Source: Planctomycetaceae bacterium
Lineage (GTDB): Bacteria > Planctomycetota > Planctomycetia > Pirellulales > Pirellulaceae
Length of the DNA stretch: 6,563 nt
Direction: 5' to 3'
Assembly (NCBI GenBank): GCA_003455945.1
Contig: DMPQ01000436.1
Span: 288 to 6,850 of the forward strand
Below, one piece after another: positions 1 through 5,909 of the stretch. The translations under genes were made by a program, and so were the position numbers. Each line of letters opens with the position of its first letter. The stretch's first letter is position 1. Under the pieces are notes generated by a model. It had not been told where the DNA came from. It was given only the letters and a program-made list of their open reading frames with translations, and made no database searches.

Positions 1-1
1 C

Positions 2-1180
2 GGACTGTTTCGGACCTGGTACGGACGTCGCGGCACGATGGTCGCTCAGGAGAGTGACGACCTAAAACATTGGCGCCGTTCCGACTCGCGTTACGACATC
101 GCGCCGCAAGCGCGCTACGCACAGCAACGCGATCCGTACGTGATGTGGAATACCGATGAGGCGTGCTGGTGGTGCGTGATGACGAGCAAGGTCGCGGGAA
201 TGCCGGACGAAAAGAGCGGTGCGGTCGCCTTCGCCTCATCCGCCGATCTGCGCGACTGGACGCCGCGCGGCGACCTCTACCATCCGGGCACGATCGGTGC
301 CCCCGAGGTGCCTCAGATCGAGAAGATCGGCGATCGCTGGTATCTGTTCGCGTCGTTCCTGTCGCCGCGGCGAGTCGGTCCGACGTCGGTGCTGATCGCC
401 GATCGCTGCACCGGACCGTGGACGGCCCCCGATCCGCCGAACTTGGACGGCGAGGATCTGGCGGCAATGAACTGGGGAACCGACGGTCACCGCCGCATCG
501 GCATCGGCTGGATTCCCGATCATGATCTCGAGACTCATGGGCGCGACACGTGGGGAGGGGCGTTCGGCCTGCCGCGCGAACTCGTGACGATGGCCGACGG
601 CCGCTTGGGGACGACGCTACCCGATGAGATTGCCCGAGCGATCATCGGCGAAACGCTCGACGAACCGACGGCATTTCAGACCGAACTGCCGAACGGTTGG
701 ATGCGCGAGTCGGAGTCGATTGTCGCCAAGCAAAGCGGCTCGATCACGACGACCGAGCGGGTACGCGCGGGCGTCGTCGAACTTTCGTCGACGCTGCGTG
801 CCGGAGCATCGATCGTTCGATGGATCGACGAGAGCGAGCGCGTCGCCTTGGAACTGAAGCATGCCGGTCGTCGCTGGACGTTCCGAGGACGGCGCGAGGT
901 CGATGGTACGAGTCGCCTGGTCGATCTCGCATCGATGGACGAAGGAGTCGCCGTCGCCGGATCGGACGACGTCGCTGACGAGCAACGTTGCCGGATCGTC
1001 TTCGAGCGAGATATCGCCGAGGCGTTCATCGGTGCATCTCGATCGCTCGCGGCGCGACTGCCGCAGGACCTCGAACCGTGTCGCATCGAGGTCGTTGCCG
1101 AAGAGACGACCGACGGCGCAGAGATCGACCTGCGAATCGATTCGTTCGTCCTACGACGCCTCGTCTCGCCGCGCAGTTGA
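2..1180 (+). CDS. Glycoside hydrolase family 32 protein (beta-fructosidase type), 5'-truncated by window edge
   Basis: The frame is open from base 2, before the first ATG at 38, and the residues ahead of that ATG (GLFRTWYGRRGT) fit the fold, so the true start lies outside the window. Family 32 enzymes hydrolyse beta-fructofuranosides such as sucrose, levan or inulin through a five-bladed propeller followed by a beta-sandwich. Counting from the ATG at 38, visible marks are SDDLKHW (residues 6-12), the RDP motif (31-33) with the transition-state-stabilising Asp32, and APEVP (88-92), where Glu90 occupies the acid/base position of the family's EC(P) motif. RRIGIGW (152-158) and WGGAFGLPREL (172-182) match the conserved GW and LPREL segments. 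Residues from about 210 to 380 are the C-terminal sandwich. The nucleophile motif (WMNDPNG type) would lie upstream. Val replaces the usual Cys after Glu90. Substrate cannot be told, and neither can export, because the N-terminus is missing. The gene converges on the 56-residue gene with 52 bases between them. Confidence 0.85.
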   Translation, partial: GLFRTWYGRRGTMVAQESDDLKHWRRSDSRYDIAPQARYAQQRDPYVMWNTDEACWWCVMTSKVAGMPDEKSGAVAFASSADLRDWTPRGDLYHPGTIGAPEVPQIEKIGDRWYLFASFLSPRRVGPTSVLIADRCTGPWTAPDPPNLDGEDLAAMNWGTDGHRRIGIGWIPDHDLETHGRDTWGGAFGLPRELVTMADGRLGTTLPDEIARAIIGETLDEPTAFQTELPNGWMRESESIVAKQSGSITTTERVRAGVVELSSTLRAGASIVRWIDESERVALELKHAGRRWTFRGRREVDGTSRLVDLASMDEGVAVAGSDDVADEQRCRIVFERDIAEAFIGASRSLAARLPQDLEPCRIEVVAEETTDGAEIDLRIDSFVLRRLVSPRS

Positions 1181-1232
1181 TCGCCTTGTCGTACGCGACC
1201 GACTTGGGAGACCGTCTGGGTGACCGCTCTCT

Positions 1233-1403
1233 TCAGTGCGACTTGCGCAGCAGGATCATCATCTTCAGGTTGATGACCGCGAAGCGAAACAACTGCCAGA
1301 TCAGCGAGTTGCGGCGGTAGCGGGTGAACCAGGTCGGCACGGGCGGGTAGTAGGCCTGCTCGTACGGCAGCTGGTTCGCGGGGAGAGGTTCCGGTTCGGT
1401 CAT
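1233..1403 (-). CDS. Small 56-residue protein coupled to the SQR-family gene, probable membrane-associated partner
   Basis: This gene is short enough to fall below common length cut-offs. It reads MTEPEPLPANQLPYEQ at the start and ends with LLRKSH. The N-terminal half is rich in Pro and Tyr (residues 4-23). It is followed by WFTRYRR (25-31) and a hydrophobic or amphipathic helix at about 34-52 containing R40, N45 and K47. The cluster of Arg just before the helix and the RKSH tail suggest a peripheral or monotopic membrane protein facing the cytoplasm. The start is fixed by an AGGAG sequence 7 bases before the ATG. That sequence overlaps the stop codon of the upstream flavoprotein, with only 10 bases between the two genes, which points to translational coupling. 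I do not recognise a named family. By position I infer an accessory or membrane-docking role for the SQR-like enzyme. It could alternatively be an unrelated small membrane protein. Confidence 0.75.
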   Translation of the reverse strand: MTEPEPLPANQLPYEQAYYPPVPTWFTRYRRNSLIWQLFRFAVINLKMMILLRKSH

Positions 1404-1410
1404 GGTGCAT

Positions 1411-1415
1411 CTCCT
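1411..1415 (-). promoter_or_regulatory. Ribosome binding site of the 56-residue gene, overlapping the SQR stop codon
   Basis: On the minus strand the sequence reads TAGGAGATGCACCATG. The TAG is the flavoprotein stop (1416-1414), AGGAG is the Shine-Dalgarno, and the final ATG starts the small gene at 1403. An internal ATG at 1410-1408 is too close to the Shine-Dalgarno and opens an unrelated frame, so 1403 is preferred. Confidence 0.75.
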
Positions 1416-2871
1416 ATTCCGGAATGAGGTACCAGCCTGGCTTGAGCTTGGCCTTGTACAGGAACATCCGATGCAGGATGTACTTGATCCAATGTCCGGC
1501 GAGGCCGATCTCGCCGAACGTCAGGTTCAGGTCGCGGCCGTATTTGGGATACTTCCGAAAGTCGGGAACGATCGGAAAGACGGTCATCGATACGGCCGAG
1601 CCCTTCAGAAAACTGCTGCCGGTCGACGCGACACAGGCAGCTCCGATCTCGGCCATCGACGAAGTGTGCTCAGGCCGCTCGGTTCCCTTCCTGATCATCG
1701 CGACGATGTTTGGCGCGACGAGCTTTCCCATCATTGCCGACGGCATTCCGGTGCGAGGTGGCGTCGGGCTGATCGGCGTTCCCTTGACGCTCTTCATCGG
1801 CTTCGAGATCGGATGCGGCGGCGCAAAGGCGATACCGCAGGCGAACAGATGCGGATACAGGGGCGACTGGTAGGTCTTCGGCCAGTCGTCGGCACTCCAC
1901 TGGTCGTACGGCTTGCCCGTATAGTCCGCGTCGACCCTCATGAAGCCGTTGGGCGCGAAGAGTTTCTCGCTGATGTCGCTTCCGTCCTTCGCGAACGCCC
2001 GAAGTCCGACACCCGAGAAGGGAGGAATGAGCATCGTGAAGTCGTACGTCAGCGAGCCTTCGGTTCCGTCGAGCAGTTCGTAGAAGATCTCGCGCTCGGT
2101 GACTCGGCTGACGTGCGCCCGCGTGATCCAGCGCACGCCCCGTTCCGCCATCAGCGACTCGGTGAAGATCTTCGTGTTGGTGATGAAGCCTCCTTGCTTC
2201 AGATGGGCTCCCCCCATGCCGAAGTCACCGAGCTCGTACTCGTTCGAAAGCCAGATGAGATCGGCCTGCTCGCGCACCCCTCGTTCGCGAAGTACGTAGT
2301 CGATGTTGAACAGGTACTCGAAGGCGGCTCCCTGACACGTGCAGGTCCCGTGTCCGGTGCCGATGACGAACGTCTTCCGTTCGCCTCGTTTCATCGCGTC
2401 GATCAGGCGTTCGAGATGCTCGGCGCCATGGGCGGCATGGTCGGCCGTGCAGACCGATTCGGAAAAGCCGCCGGGCCCGAGCCCTTCGGTCGCCTCGAAC
2501 TTCAGCTTCGGGCCGGTCGCGTTGACCAGATAGTCGAAGGGGATCCGAGTTCGTTCTCCTTCGCGCCCTTGACCGGTGTACTCCACCTCGACGAACGGGC
2601 CGGCGCCCTCGGCGTCTCCTTCGGGATGGATGGCGAGCCCCTTGGCCTGTTCGTACTCGATACCGACCTTGCGATAGACCGGAGCGAGATCGAAGAGGAC
2701 CTGCTCCTTCTTCATCTTGCCGACGCCGACCCAGATGTTGGACGGAATCCAGTTCCAGCGCGCGTTCGGCGTGACCACCGTCACGCGATGCTGCTTGCCG
2801 AGCCAGCGTTTCAGGAACGCTGCCGCGGTATGCCCCGAAACGCCCCCTCCCAGAACCACGACGTTCGCCAT
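1414..2871 (-). CDS. sqr: Sulfide:quinone oxidoreductase-family FAD flavoprotein
   Basis: The 485-residue protein belongs to the two-dinucleotide-binding-domain flavoprotein superfamily. These enzymes oxidise sulfide on the cytoplasmic or periplasmic membrane face and pass electrons to quinone. The FAD-binding glycine motif VVLGGGVSGHTAA is at residues 5-17, and NWIPSNIWVGVG at 40-51 is the typical SQR segment. VNATGPKLKF (116-125) follows. Three cysteines align, by my reading, with the redox set of the Acidithiobacillus ferrooxidans enzyme (Cys128, Cys160, Cys356): Cys141 in SVCTADHAA, Cys179 in CTCQGAAFEY, and Cys413 in AACVASTGSSF. FACGIAFAPPHP (343-354) is the FAD/quinone-side strand, and TGMPSAMMGKLVAPNI (374-389) matches the conserved TGxMxExM-like region. 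The C-terminus (about 455-485, with HWIKYILHRMFLYKAKLKPGW) is amphipathic and basic, as in monotopic membrane SQRs. The start at 2871 is supported by a very strong Shine-Dalgarno. No signal peptide is visible. The SQR subtype is not resolved, and another quinone-linked substrate is possible. Confidence 0.85.
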   Translation of the reverse strand: MANVVVLGGGVSGHTAAAFLKRWLGKQHRVTVVTPNARWNWIPSNIWVGVGKMKKEQVLFDLAPVYRKVGIEYEQAKGLAIHPEGDAEGAGPFVEVEYTGQGREGERTRIPFDYLVNATGPKLKFEATEGLGPGGFSESVCTADHAAHGAEHLERLIDAMKRGERKTFVIGTGHGTCTCQGAAFEYLFNIDYVLRERGVREQADLIWLSNEYELGDFGMGGAHLKQGGFITNTKIFTESLMAERGVRWITRAHVSRVTEREIFYELLDGTEGSLTYDFTMLIPPFSGVGLRAFAKDGSDISEKLFAPNGFMRVDADYTGKPYDQWSADDWPKTYQSPLYPHLFACGIAFAPPHPISKPMKSVKGTPISPTPPRTGMPSAMMGKLVAPNIVAMIRKGTERPEHTSSMAEIGAACVASTGSSFLKGSAVSMTVFPIVPDFRKYPKYGRDLNLTFGEIGLAGHWIKYILHRMFLYKAKLKPGWYLIPE

Positions 2872-2873
2872 CG

Positions 2874-2883
2874 GATCACCTCC
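2874..2883 (-). promoter_or_regulatory. Exceptionally complete Shine-Dalgarno of the SQR-family gene
   Basis: On the minus strand GGAGGTGATC(C) precedes the ATG at 2871. On the + strand, bases 2873-2883 read GGATCACCTCC, identical to the usual 3' end of bacterial 16S rRNA. The anti-Shine-Dalgarno match is therefore about 11 bases, with the GGAGG core 7 bases from the ATG. This decides the start codon and suggests strong translation initiation. Confidence 0.8.
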
Positions 2884-2899
2884 AGGCCGTCATGAGGTC

Positions 2900-2932
2900 G
2901 GACAGGTGATGCGCACGAGGCGCGACTTGTCC
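2900..2932. promoter_or_regulatory. Imperfect inverted repeat upstream of SQR (possible operator or leader hairpin)
   Basis: GGACAGGT (2900-2907) faces ACTTGTCC (2925-2932). The arms match at 7 of 8 positions, and a GCGC/GCGC pair lies inside around an ACGAG loop. It lies about 30 bases upstream of the SQR start codon, where a repressor site or a 5'-leader hairpin could sit. There is no independent support for either role, and no convincing -35/-10 pair was found. Confidence 0.25.
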
Positions 2933-3118
2933 GAGCGAGCGACTCTCTTCGTCTCGTCCTACTGACGATTCGGGGCGAGCGTCCCTGACGGCCGCACGCG
3001 GTCGGAACTGGGGAATCGCTCCCAGAACCGCAGTTGCCGTACCCATGAGACGAGGCGACGCAAAGAACGTGCCGCCGATATCGACGACCGATCGGGATGA
3101 GGGGAAACCATCCTCCGC

Positions 3119-3150
3119 TGCGGGACGACTAGGGAGAGTCGCGTCCCGCA
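3119..3150. other. GC-rich hairpin with two-base bulge
   Basis: TGCGGGACG (3119-3127) pairs with CGTCCCGCA (3142-3150). The stem continues as ACT/AGT (3128-3130 with 3137-3139) after a CG bulge, closing a six-base AGGGAG loop. It sits 15 bases from a second stronger hairpin. It could belong to a transcript end or a small structured RNA. No U-tract follows on either strand. Confidence 0.4.
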
Positions 3151-3164
3151 ACATCGCGACACGA

Positions 3165-3202
3165 GCGAAGCGGCTCACGAGCGCGCCCCCGAGCCGCTTC
3201 GC
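3165..3202 (-). terminator. 12-bp GC-rich hairpin just after the bL12-like gene, candidate terminator
   Basis: GCGAAGCGGCTC (3165-3176) is perfectly complementary to GAGCCGCTTCGC (3191-3202) across a 14-base loop. It begins about 30 bases beyond the stop codon of the minus-strand bL12-like gene, the expected place for a terminator of the two-gene unit. No T-run follows on the minus strand, so it is not a classical intrinsic terminator. It may stabilise the transcript 3' end or act with Rho. Confidence 0.45.
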
Positions 3203-3232
3203 ACATCCATTTTCGACAAGTCCGAAACGCGC

Positions 3233-3685
3233 CTAGTCCGACCAGCGCAGCAGCAGCAGCGCGAATGCGGGGAGCAGGACGAACAGCAGCACGCCGGCGC
3301 AGCCGCGCGGATCGTCGGCCGGCAGACCATGCAGCGCCGCCAGTCGCTCGACCGCACTCTTGCTGTCGCGGAGCGACATGCCGGTCCGCTCCATGAAGTA
3401 CTTCACCGCCTGGATCTTTCCCGTCGACTTCAGTCGCTGCATCGTTTCGCGTTCGATCTCGGCCTCGTCCGCCGACTCGCCCCGTCCGCCGGAATCGCCG
3501 CGAGCCTCCGAGGCGCTCGACGCTCGACGTTCGAGCTCCTCGACCGCTTCCTTCGCTTCGGCCAAGCCGGCTCCGGTCAGCTCCATGTAGAGCTTCACGG
3601 CCCGGATCTTGCCGTCGGTCCGGAACTTCTCGAGCACCCGCTCCGCCAGTTCCCGATCGTTCGGTCGTTCACCACGCTCGTCCAT
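3233..3685 (-). CDS. Tail-anchored protein with two bL12-C-terminal-like half-domains
   Basis: This 150-residue protein contains two copies of a segment like the factor-binding helices of ribosomal protein bL12: GKIRAVKLYMELTG at 25-38 with LAEAKEAVEEL at 41-51, and GKIQAVKYFMERTG at 89-102 with LRDSKSAVERL at 105-115. Relative to E. coli bL12, the lysines equivalent to K65, K70 and K84 are kept in both copies, while the R73 equivalent is Met in both. A Ser/Gly/Glu-rich linker (55-75) separates the copies. Residues about 128-146 form a hydrophobic helix followed by RWSD, so the protein is probably anchored by its tail with the domains in the cytoplasm. No dimerisation domain of true bL12 is present, so it is not the ribosomal stalk protein. 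The start at 3685 has AAAGG about 8 bases upstream. The gene follows the exported 496-residue gene by 44 bases on the same strand and is probably co-transcribed. Function is unknown; binding a GTPase or another cytosolic partner at the membrane is speculation. Confidence 0.8.
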   Translation of the reverse strand: MDERGERPNDRELAERVLEKFRTDGKIRAVKLYMELTGAGLAEAKEAVEELERRASSASEARGDSGGRGESADEAEIERETMQRLKSTGKIQAVKYFMERTGMSLRDSKSAVERLAALHGLPADDPRGCAGVLLFVLLPAFALLLLRWSD

Positions 3686-3729
3686 CGCGGACCTTTCTCG
3701 GTCGTCTCGGGGAATCGATCGAACCTGGG

Positions 3730-5220
3730 TCAACCGAAGGCTTCGGCAATTCGCGCTGCGAGTCCGTTGTCCGGCGCCGAGGTCGGAGTCAGCAGTCTCA
3801 GCCCTCCGGCGATCAGCCGAGCGCGGCGCGACGGCGCCGCGAGCGTCGCCTCCTCGAACAGCGCTTCGCCGTACTTGTAGTCGTGCGAGTCGTTTCCCTT
3901 GAGCAGGATCTGATCGCGCGCATGGGCCAACAATCGCGATGCATCGCCACCCGATTCGAGATAGCCGAGCGCCGCTCGCGAAGCGGCTGTACCATCCGAA
4001 CCGAGACGTTCGAGAATCTCGCCGGGCTCGGTCATCTTCTCTTCGTCCGCCGTCATCGCGAGCAGATCGGTCTCGGGGAGCGTCCCTCGGCCCGCCGCCG
4101 CCTGACGGAAGTGAGCGACGAACGACGCGTTCTGCAGCAACAACCAACGGCGCAGACGTTCGTCCGCGACCGAGCGATGCAGGTAGTGGAGGGCATGAGT
4201 CGACGTCATCGCATGGAGCGGAACGATCGCCGGTTGTCGCGTCACGAGTTCGGCGGCCGCCAGACGAATCGCATCGAACGCGGTCGCCGGCGCGATCCCG
4301 TCGCGAAGTCCGTTCGCCGTCAGCTCGGCGAGCCCCTCCGGCGACTCGGTCCGCGCCCCGGCCATCCATTCGGCCACCCAGCCATCGTCGTCTCGCTGCG
4401 GCCGATCCGAGATCGAGCGTTCGGCTCGCGCCACGTTATTGCGCCCCGCTCGATCCGCCTCGAGATCGGCATCGGCCGGATTCGGCTGACCGGAATGGTT
4501 GAGTGCGGCGTAGGCCAAGCTCCGCATCACCGGCTCCGCGTGCTCCCAGCCGATCGCCTCCAGCGTCCGGAAAGCCCCCGCGACCCAGATCGCCTTATGC
4601 CCGATGTTGCGGAAGTCGCGCGAACCGAAGCGAGCGAAGAACTCGAGCAATCGCGACGACGGGATCTCGGCTACGGCCGCCGGAATCGCCGCATCGGCGC
4701 GCTCGACATCCCACCGTTCCATCGCCTCACGCAGCTCGACCATCGCTCGCTCGCCGCCGAGCGCCGCGCGAGTCGGATCGCGCATCGTCCAATCCCCTTC
4801 GTTCCGATCCTGCTCCTGACACCGCTTGAAGTAGTCCATCGACCAGAAGAGCGGCAGCCAGCGATGCTCGTCGCGCGCCGCAAGCGTCGCCTGGTGCGCC
4901 GCATGCACCACCATCACGCAGTGGAACTTGAAGCCGACATCAGGGCGAGGCTGCACGTTGCGGATCCCTGCCAACAGCGTCGCCGCGAGCAGCGGAACGT
5001 ACGGCGTGCCGTTGCGAATCGTTTCGGCGATCACCGGAAAGAGACGCTCGCGCGGCGTCGTCTCGAGGAGCCGCACGAGCGGTTCGATCTCGGGGCGAAA
5101 GCGGACCGCATCCGGCGGCAACTCCACCTCGGCAGCACTCAACGGACTGAGCCAAGGAGCGACCATCAGAGAGGCTCCGCCGAATAGGAGCGTTCGTCGA
5201 GCGAGGCGAATGGCGGTCAT
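3730..5220 (-). CDS. Exported 496-residue protein of uncertain function (possible questin-oxidase-like helical protein)
   Basis: The N-terminus (RLARRTLLFGGASLMVAPW, residues 5-23) has a twin-arginine followed by a hydrophobic stretch, with a plausible cleavage site near SAA-EV (28-32), so Tat export is likely. The mature part is mostly helical and rich in Ala, Glu and Arg. Histidine-containing stretches stand out: HCVMVVHAAH (100-109), IGHKAIWVAGAFRTLEAIGW (206-225), and PLHAMTSTHALHYLH (334-348). The last two resemble what I remember of questin-oxidase-like proteins (a Baeyer-Villiger-type family), but I cannot confirm this without a profile search. A disordered, charged segment lies around 245-280, and DSHDYKYGEAL at 445-454 is a possible functional loop. 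A GGAG sequence 9 bases before the ATG at 5220 supports the start. The bL12-like tail-anchored gene follows after 44 bases, so the pair probably forms one transcript. Alternatives are a metal-dependent oxygenase or a purely structural helical-repeat protein. Confidence 0.75.
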   Translation of the reverse strand: MTAIRLARRTLLFGGASLMVAPWLSPLSAAEVELPPDAVRFRPEIEPLVRLLETTPRERLFPVIAETIRNGTPYVPLLAATLLAGIRNVQPRPDVGFKFHCVMVVHAAHQATLAARDEHRWLPLFWSMDYFKRCQEQDRNEGDWTMRDPTRAALGGERAMVELREAMERWDVERADAAIPAAVAEIPSSRLLEFFARFGSRDFRNIGHKAIWVAGAFRTLEAIGWEHAEPVMRSLAYAALNHSGQPNPADADLEADRAGRNNVARAERSISDRPQRDDDGWVAEWMAGARTESPEGLAELTANGLRDGIAPATAFDAIRLAAAELVTRQPAIVPLHAMTSTHALHYLHRSVADERLRRWLLLQNASFVAHFRQAAAGRGTLPETDLLAMTADEEKMTEPGEILERLGSDGTAASRAALGYLESGGDASRLLAHARDQILLKGNDSHDYKYGEALFEEATLAAPSRRARLIAGGLRLLTPTSAPDNGLAARIAEAFG

Positions 5221-5315
5221 CGGTTCGGTCTCCGTGCGGCGAGGTGGGGGAGGCTCGGTTCACCGTAACGCACCCAGGGCCGAGAAGGAACCGTTCGAGG
5301 GTAGGGGATGCGCAA

Positions 5316-5341
5316 CCACGGAGCTCACGAAGGACACGAAG
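5316..5341 (+). repeat. 26-base CACGAAG-type repeat, copy A
   Basis: The copy consists of three 9-base units of the form CACGAAGNN, the first altered to CACGGAG. It differs at one position of 26 from the reverse complement of copy C (5947-5972) and at three from copy B (5914-5939). It lies 59 bases beyond the stop codon of the GxxExxY gene and about 95 bases upstream of the exported 496-residue gene. Confidence 0.8.
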
Positions 5342-5362
5342 CATGACCGCTGCGCAGTCATG
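5342..5362. other. Small hairpin abutting repeat copy A
   Basis: CATGAC (5342-5347) pairs with GTCATG (5357-5362). A further GC/GC pair follows after one mismatch, around a TGC loop. It begins at the base directly after repeat copy A and about 38 bases downstream of the GxxExxY stop codon on the minus strand. It may be a weak transcript-end hairpin or the boundary of the repeat element. No U-tract is present. Confidence 0.3.
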
Positions 5363-5400
5363 GTGATCTCGGAAGGCGAGAGAGAGGAGATCAGAGCATT

Positions 5401-5778
5401 TCAGTAGCCGTTGACGACACGCCGAATACCGTCGACCAAGCGGCTTTCGTGGAAATTGATCAGCAACCCGAGTCGGATCCGGGTCAGGCGAAGGTACGAC
5501 AACACCTGGGCAACGTCGACCGGATGGATGGCGGACTTGGCCTTCAGTTCCACGATGACTTGCCTCTCGACGATCAGGTCGGCGCGGAAACCGCAGTCCA
5601 ACTTGACTCCGTCGTAGACCACCGGGATCGGTTGTTCCGAAACGAACCGAAGGCCGCGTTTGCGTAGTTCATGAGCCACACAGACCTGATAGGCCGATTC
5701 CAGAAGGCCGGGTCCGAGTTGCCGATGCACGTCGATTGCGGCTCCGATGACCGTATGACTGATCTCTTCGGCCGACAT
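5401..5778 (-). CDS. GxxExxY family protein (PD-(D/E)XK nuclease-like fold)
   Basis: The 125-residue protein is full length for its family. The defining motif is GLLESAY at residues 24-30, preceded by IGAAIDVHRQLGPG (11-24). A nuclease-like core follows: FRADLIV with Asp67, VELKAK (76-81) giving the E77-x-K79 pair, and AQVLSYL with Gln91. Together these match the D...ExK pattern of PD-(D/E)XK enzymes. GLLINF (104-109) and VDGIRRVVN (115-123) are the usual family ending. The family's biological role is unsettled. Members are numerous in some planctomycete, acidobacterial and related genomes, and I recall that they often lie beside short oligonucleotide repeats. The start at 5778 has AAAGG 8-12 bases upstream. 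The gene stands alone, flanked by 26-base repeats downstream (5316-5341) and a repeat palindrome upstream (5910-5976). DNA cleavage or repeat maintenance is inference, not shown. Confidence 0.9.
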   Translation of the reverse strand: MSAEEISHTVIGAAIDVHRQLGPGLLESAYQVCVAHELRKRGLRFVSEQPIPVVYDGVKLDCGFRADLIVERQVIVELKAKSAIHPVDVAQVLSYLRLTRIRLGLLINFHESRLVDGIRRVVNGY

Positions 5779-5909
5779 GGGCAGACCTTTCGCGCAGAAC
5801 GACGTTTCTCCGGATTCGAGAGAACGTCGGACGATCGGCCCGCTCGAGTTGATTTACGGAAACTCAGTGTCGGACGCCCGACGTCGTGTGTCGAGTACGT
5901 CGACTCTCT

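Larger units (their letters stand above)
2872..3232. other. Intergenic spacer between the SQR unit and the bL12-like gene
   Basis: About 360 bases with no convincing gene. The stretch holds the SQR ribosome binding site, an imperfect inverted repeat near 2900-2932, and two GC-rich hairpins (3119-3150 and 3165-3202). It must also contain the SQR promoter, but no -35/-10 pair is clear. A 100-residue open frame on the minus strand (3178 to 2876) crosses both hairpins and the SQR ribosome binding site and has no recognisable protein character. Confidence 0.6.

Noticed and set aside
1181..1232. Bidirectional terminator between the convergent GH32 and 56-residue genes
   Set aside because: Only a 4-bp GTCG/CGAC stem and imperfect GAGA/TCTC matches are present. 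There is no T-run on either side.
676..1410. A 244-codon minus-strand open frame starting at 1410
   Set aside because: It starts only a few bases after the Shine-Dalgarno, runs out of frame through the 56-residue gene and antisense through the GH32 gene, and has a Ser/Arg-rich shadow composition.
1402..2895. A 497-codon open frame on the + strand opposite the SQR-family gene
   Set aside because: It is the antisense shadow of a gene with clear flavoprotein motifs. GC-rich sequence with third-position bias keeps the opposite strand open. The frame has no recognisable domain.
3002..3030. GGAACT resembling an ECF-type -35 element on the + strand
   Set aside because: No + strand gene follows within the spacer and no matching -10 element was seen.
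2876..3178. A 100-codon minus-strand open frame in the spacer before SQR
   Set aside because: It spans both hairpins and the SQR ribosome binding site, has no motif, and shows no convincing ribosome binding site.
3686..4369. N-terminal extension of the bL12-like protein to an upstream ATG at 4369
   Set aside because: The extra residues are Arg/Asp/Gly-rich frame-shifted readings of the upstream exported gene. The ATG at 3685 has its own Shine-Dalgarno and is followed at once by the conserved domain.
3883..5187. A 434-codon open frame on the + strand opposite the exported 496-residue gene
   Set aside because: The product is Arg-rich and low in complexity, typical of an antisense shadow. The minus-strand frame has a signal peptide, a ribosome binding site and a balanced composition.
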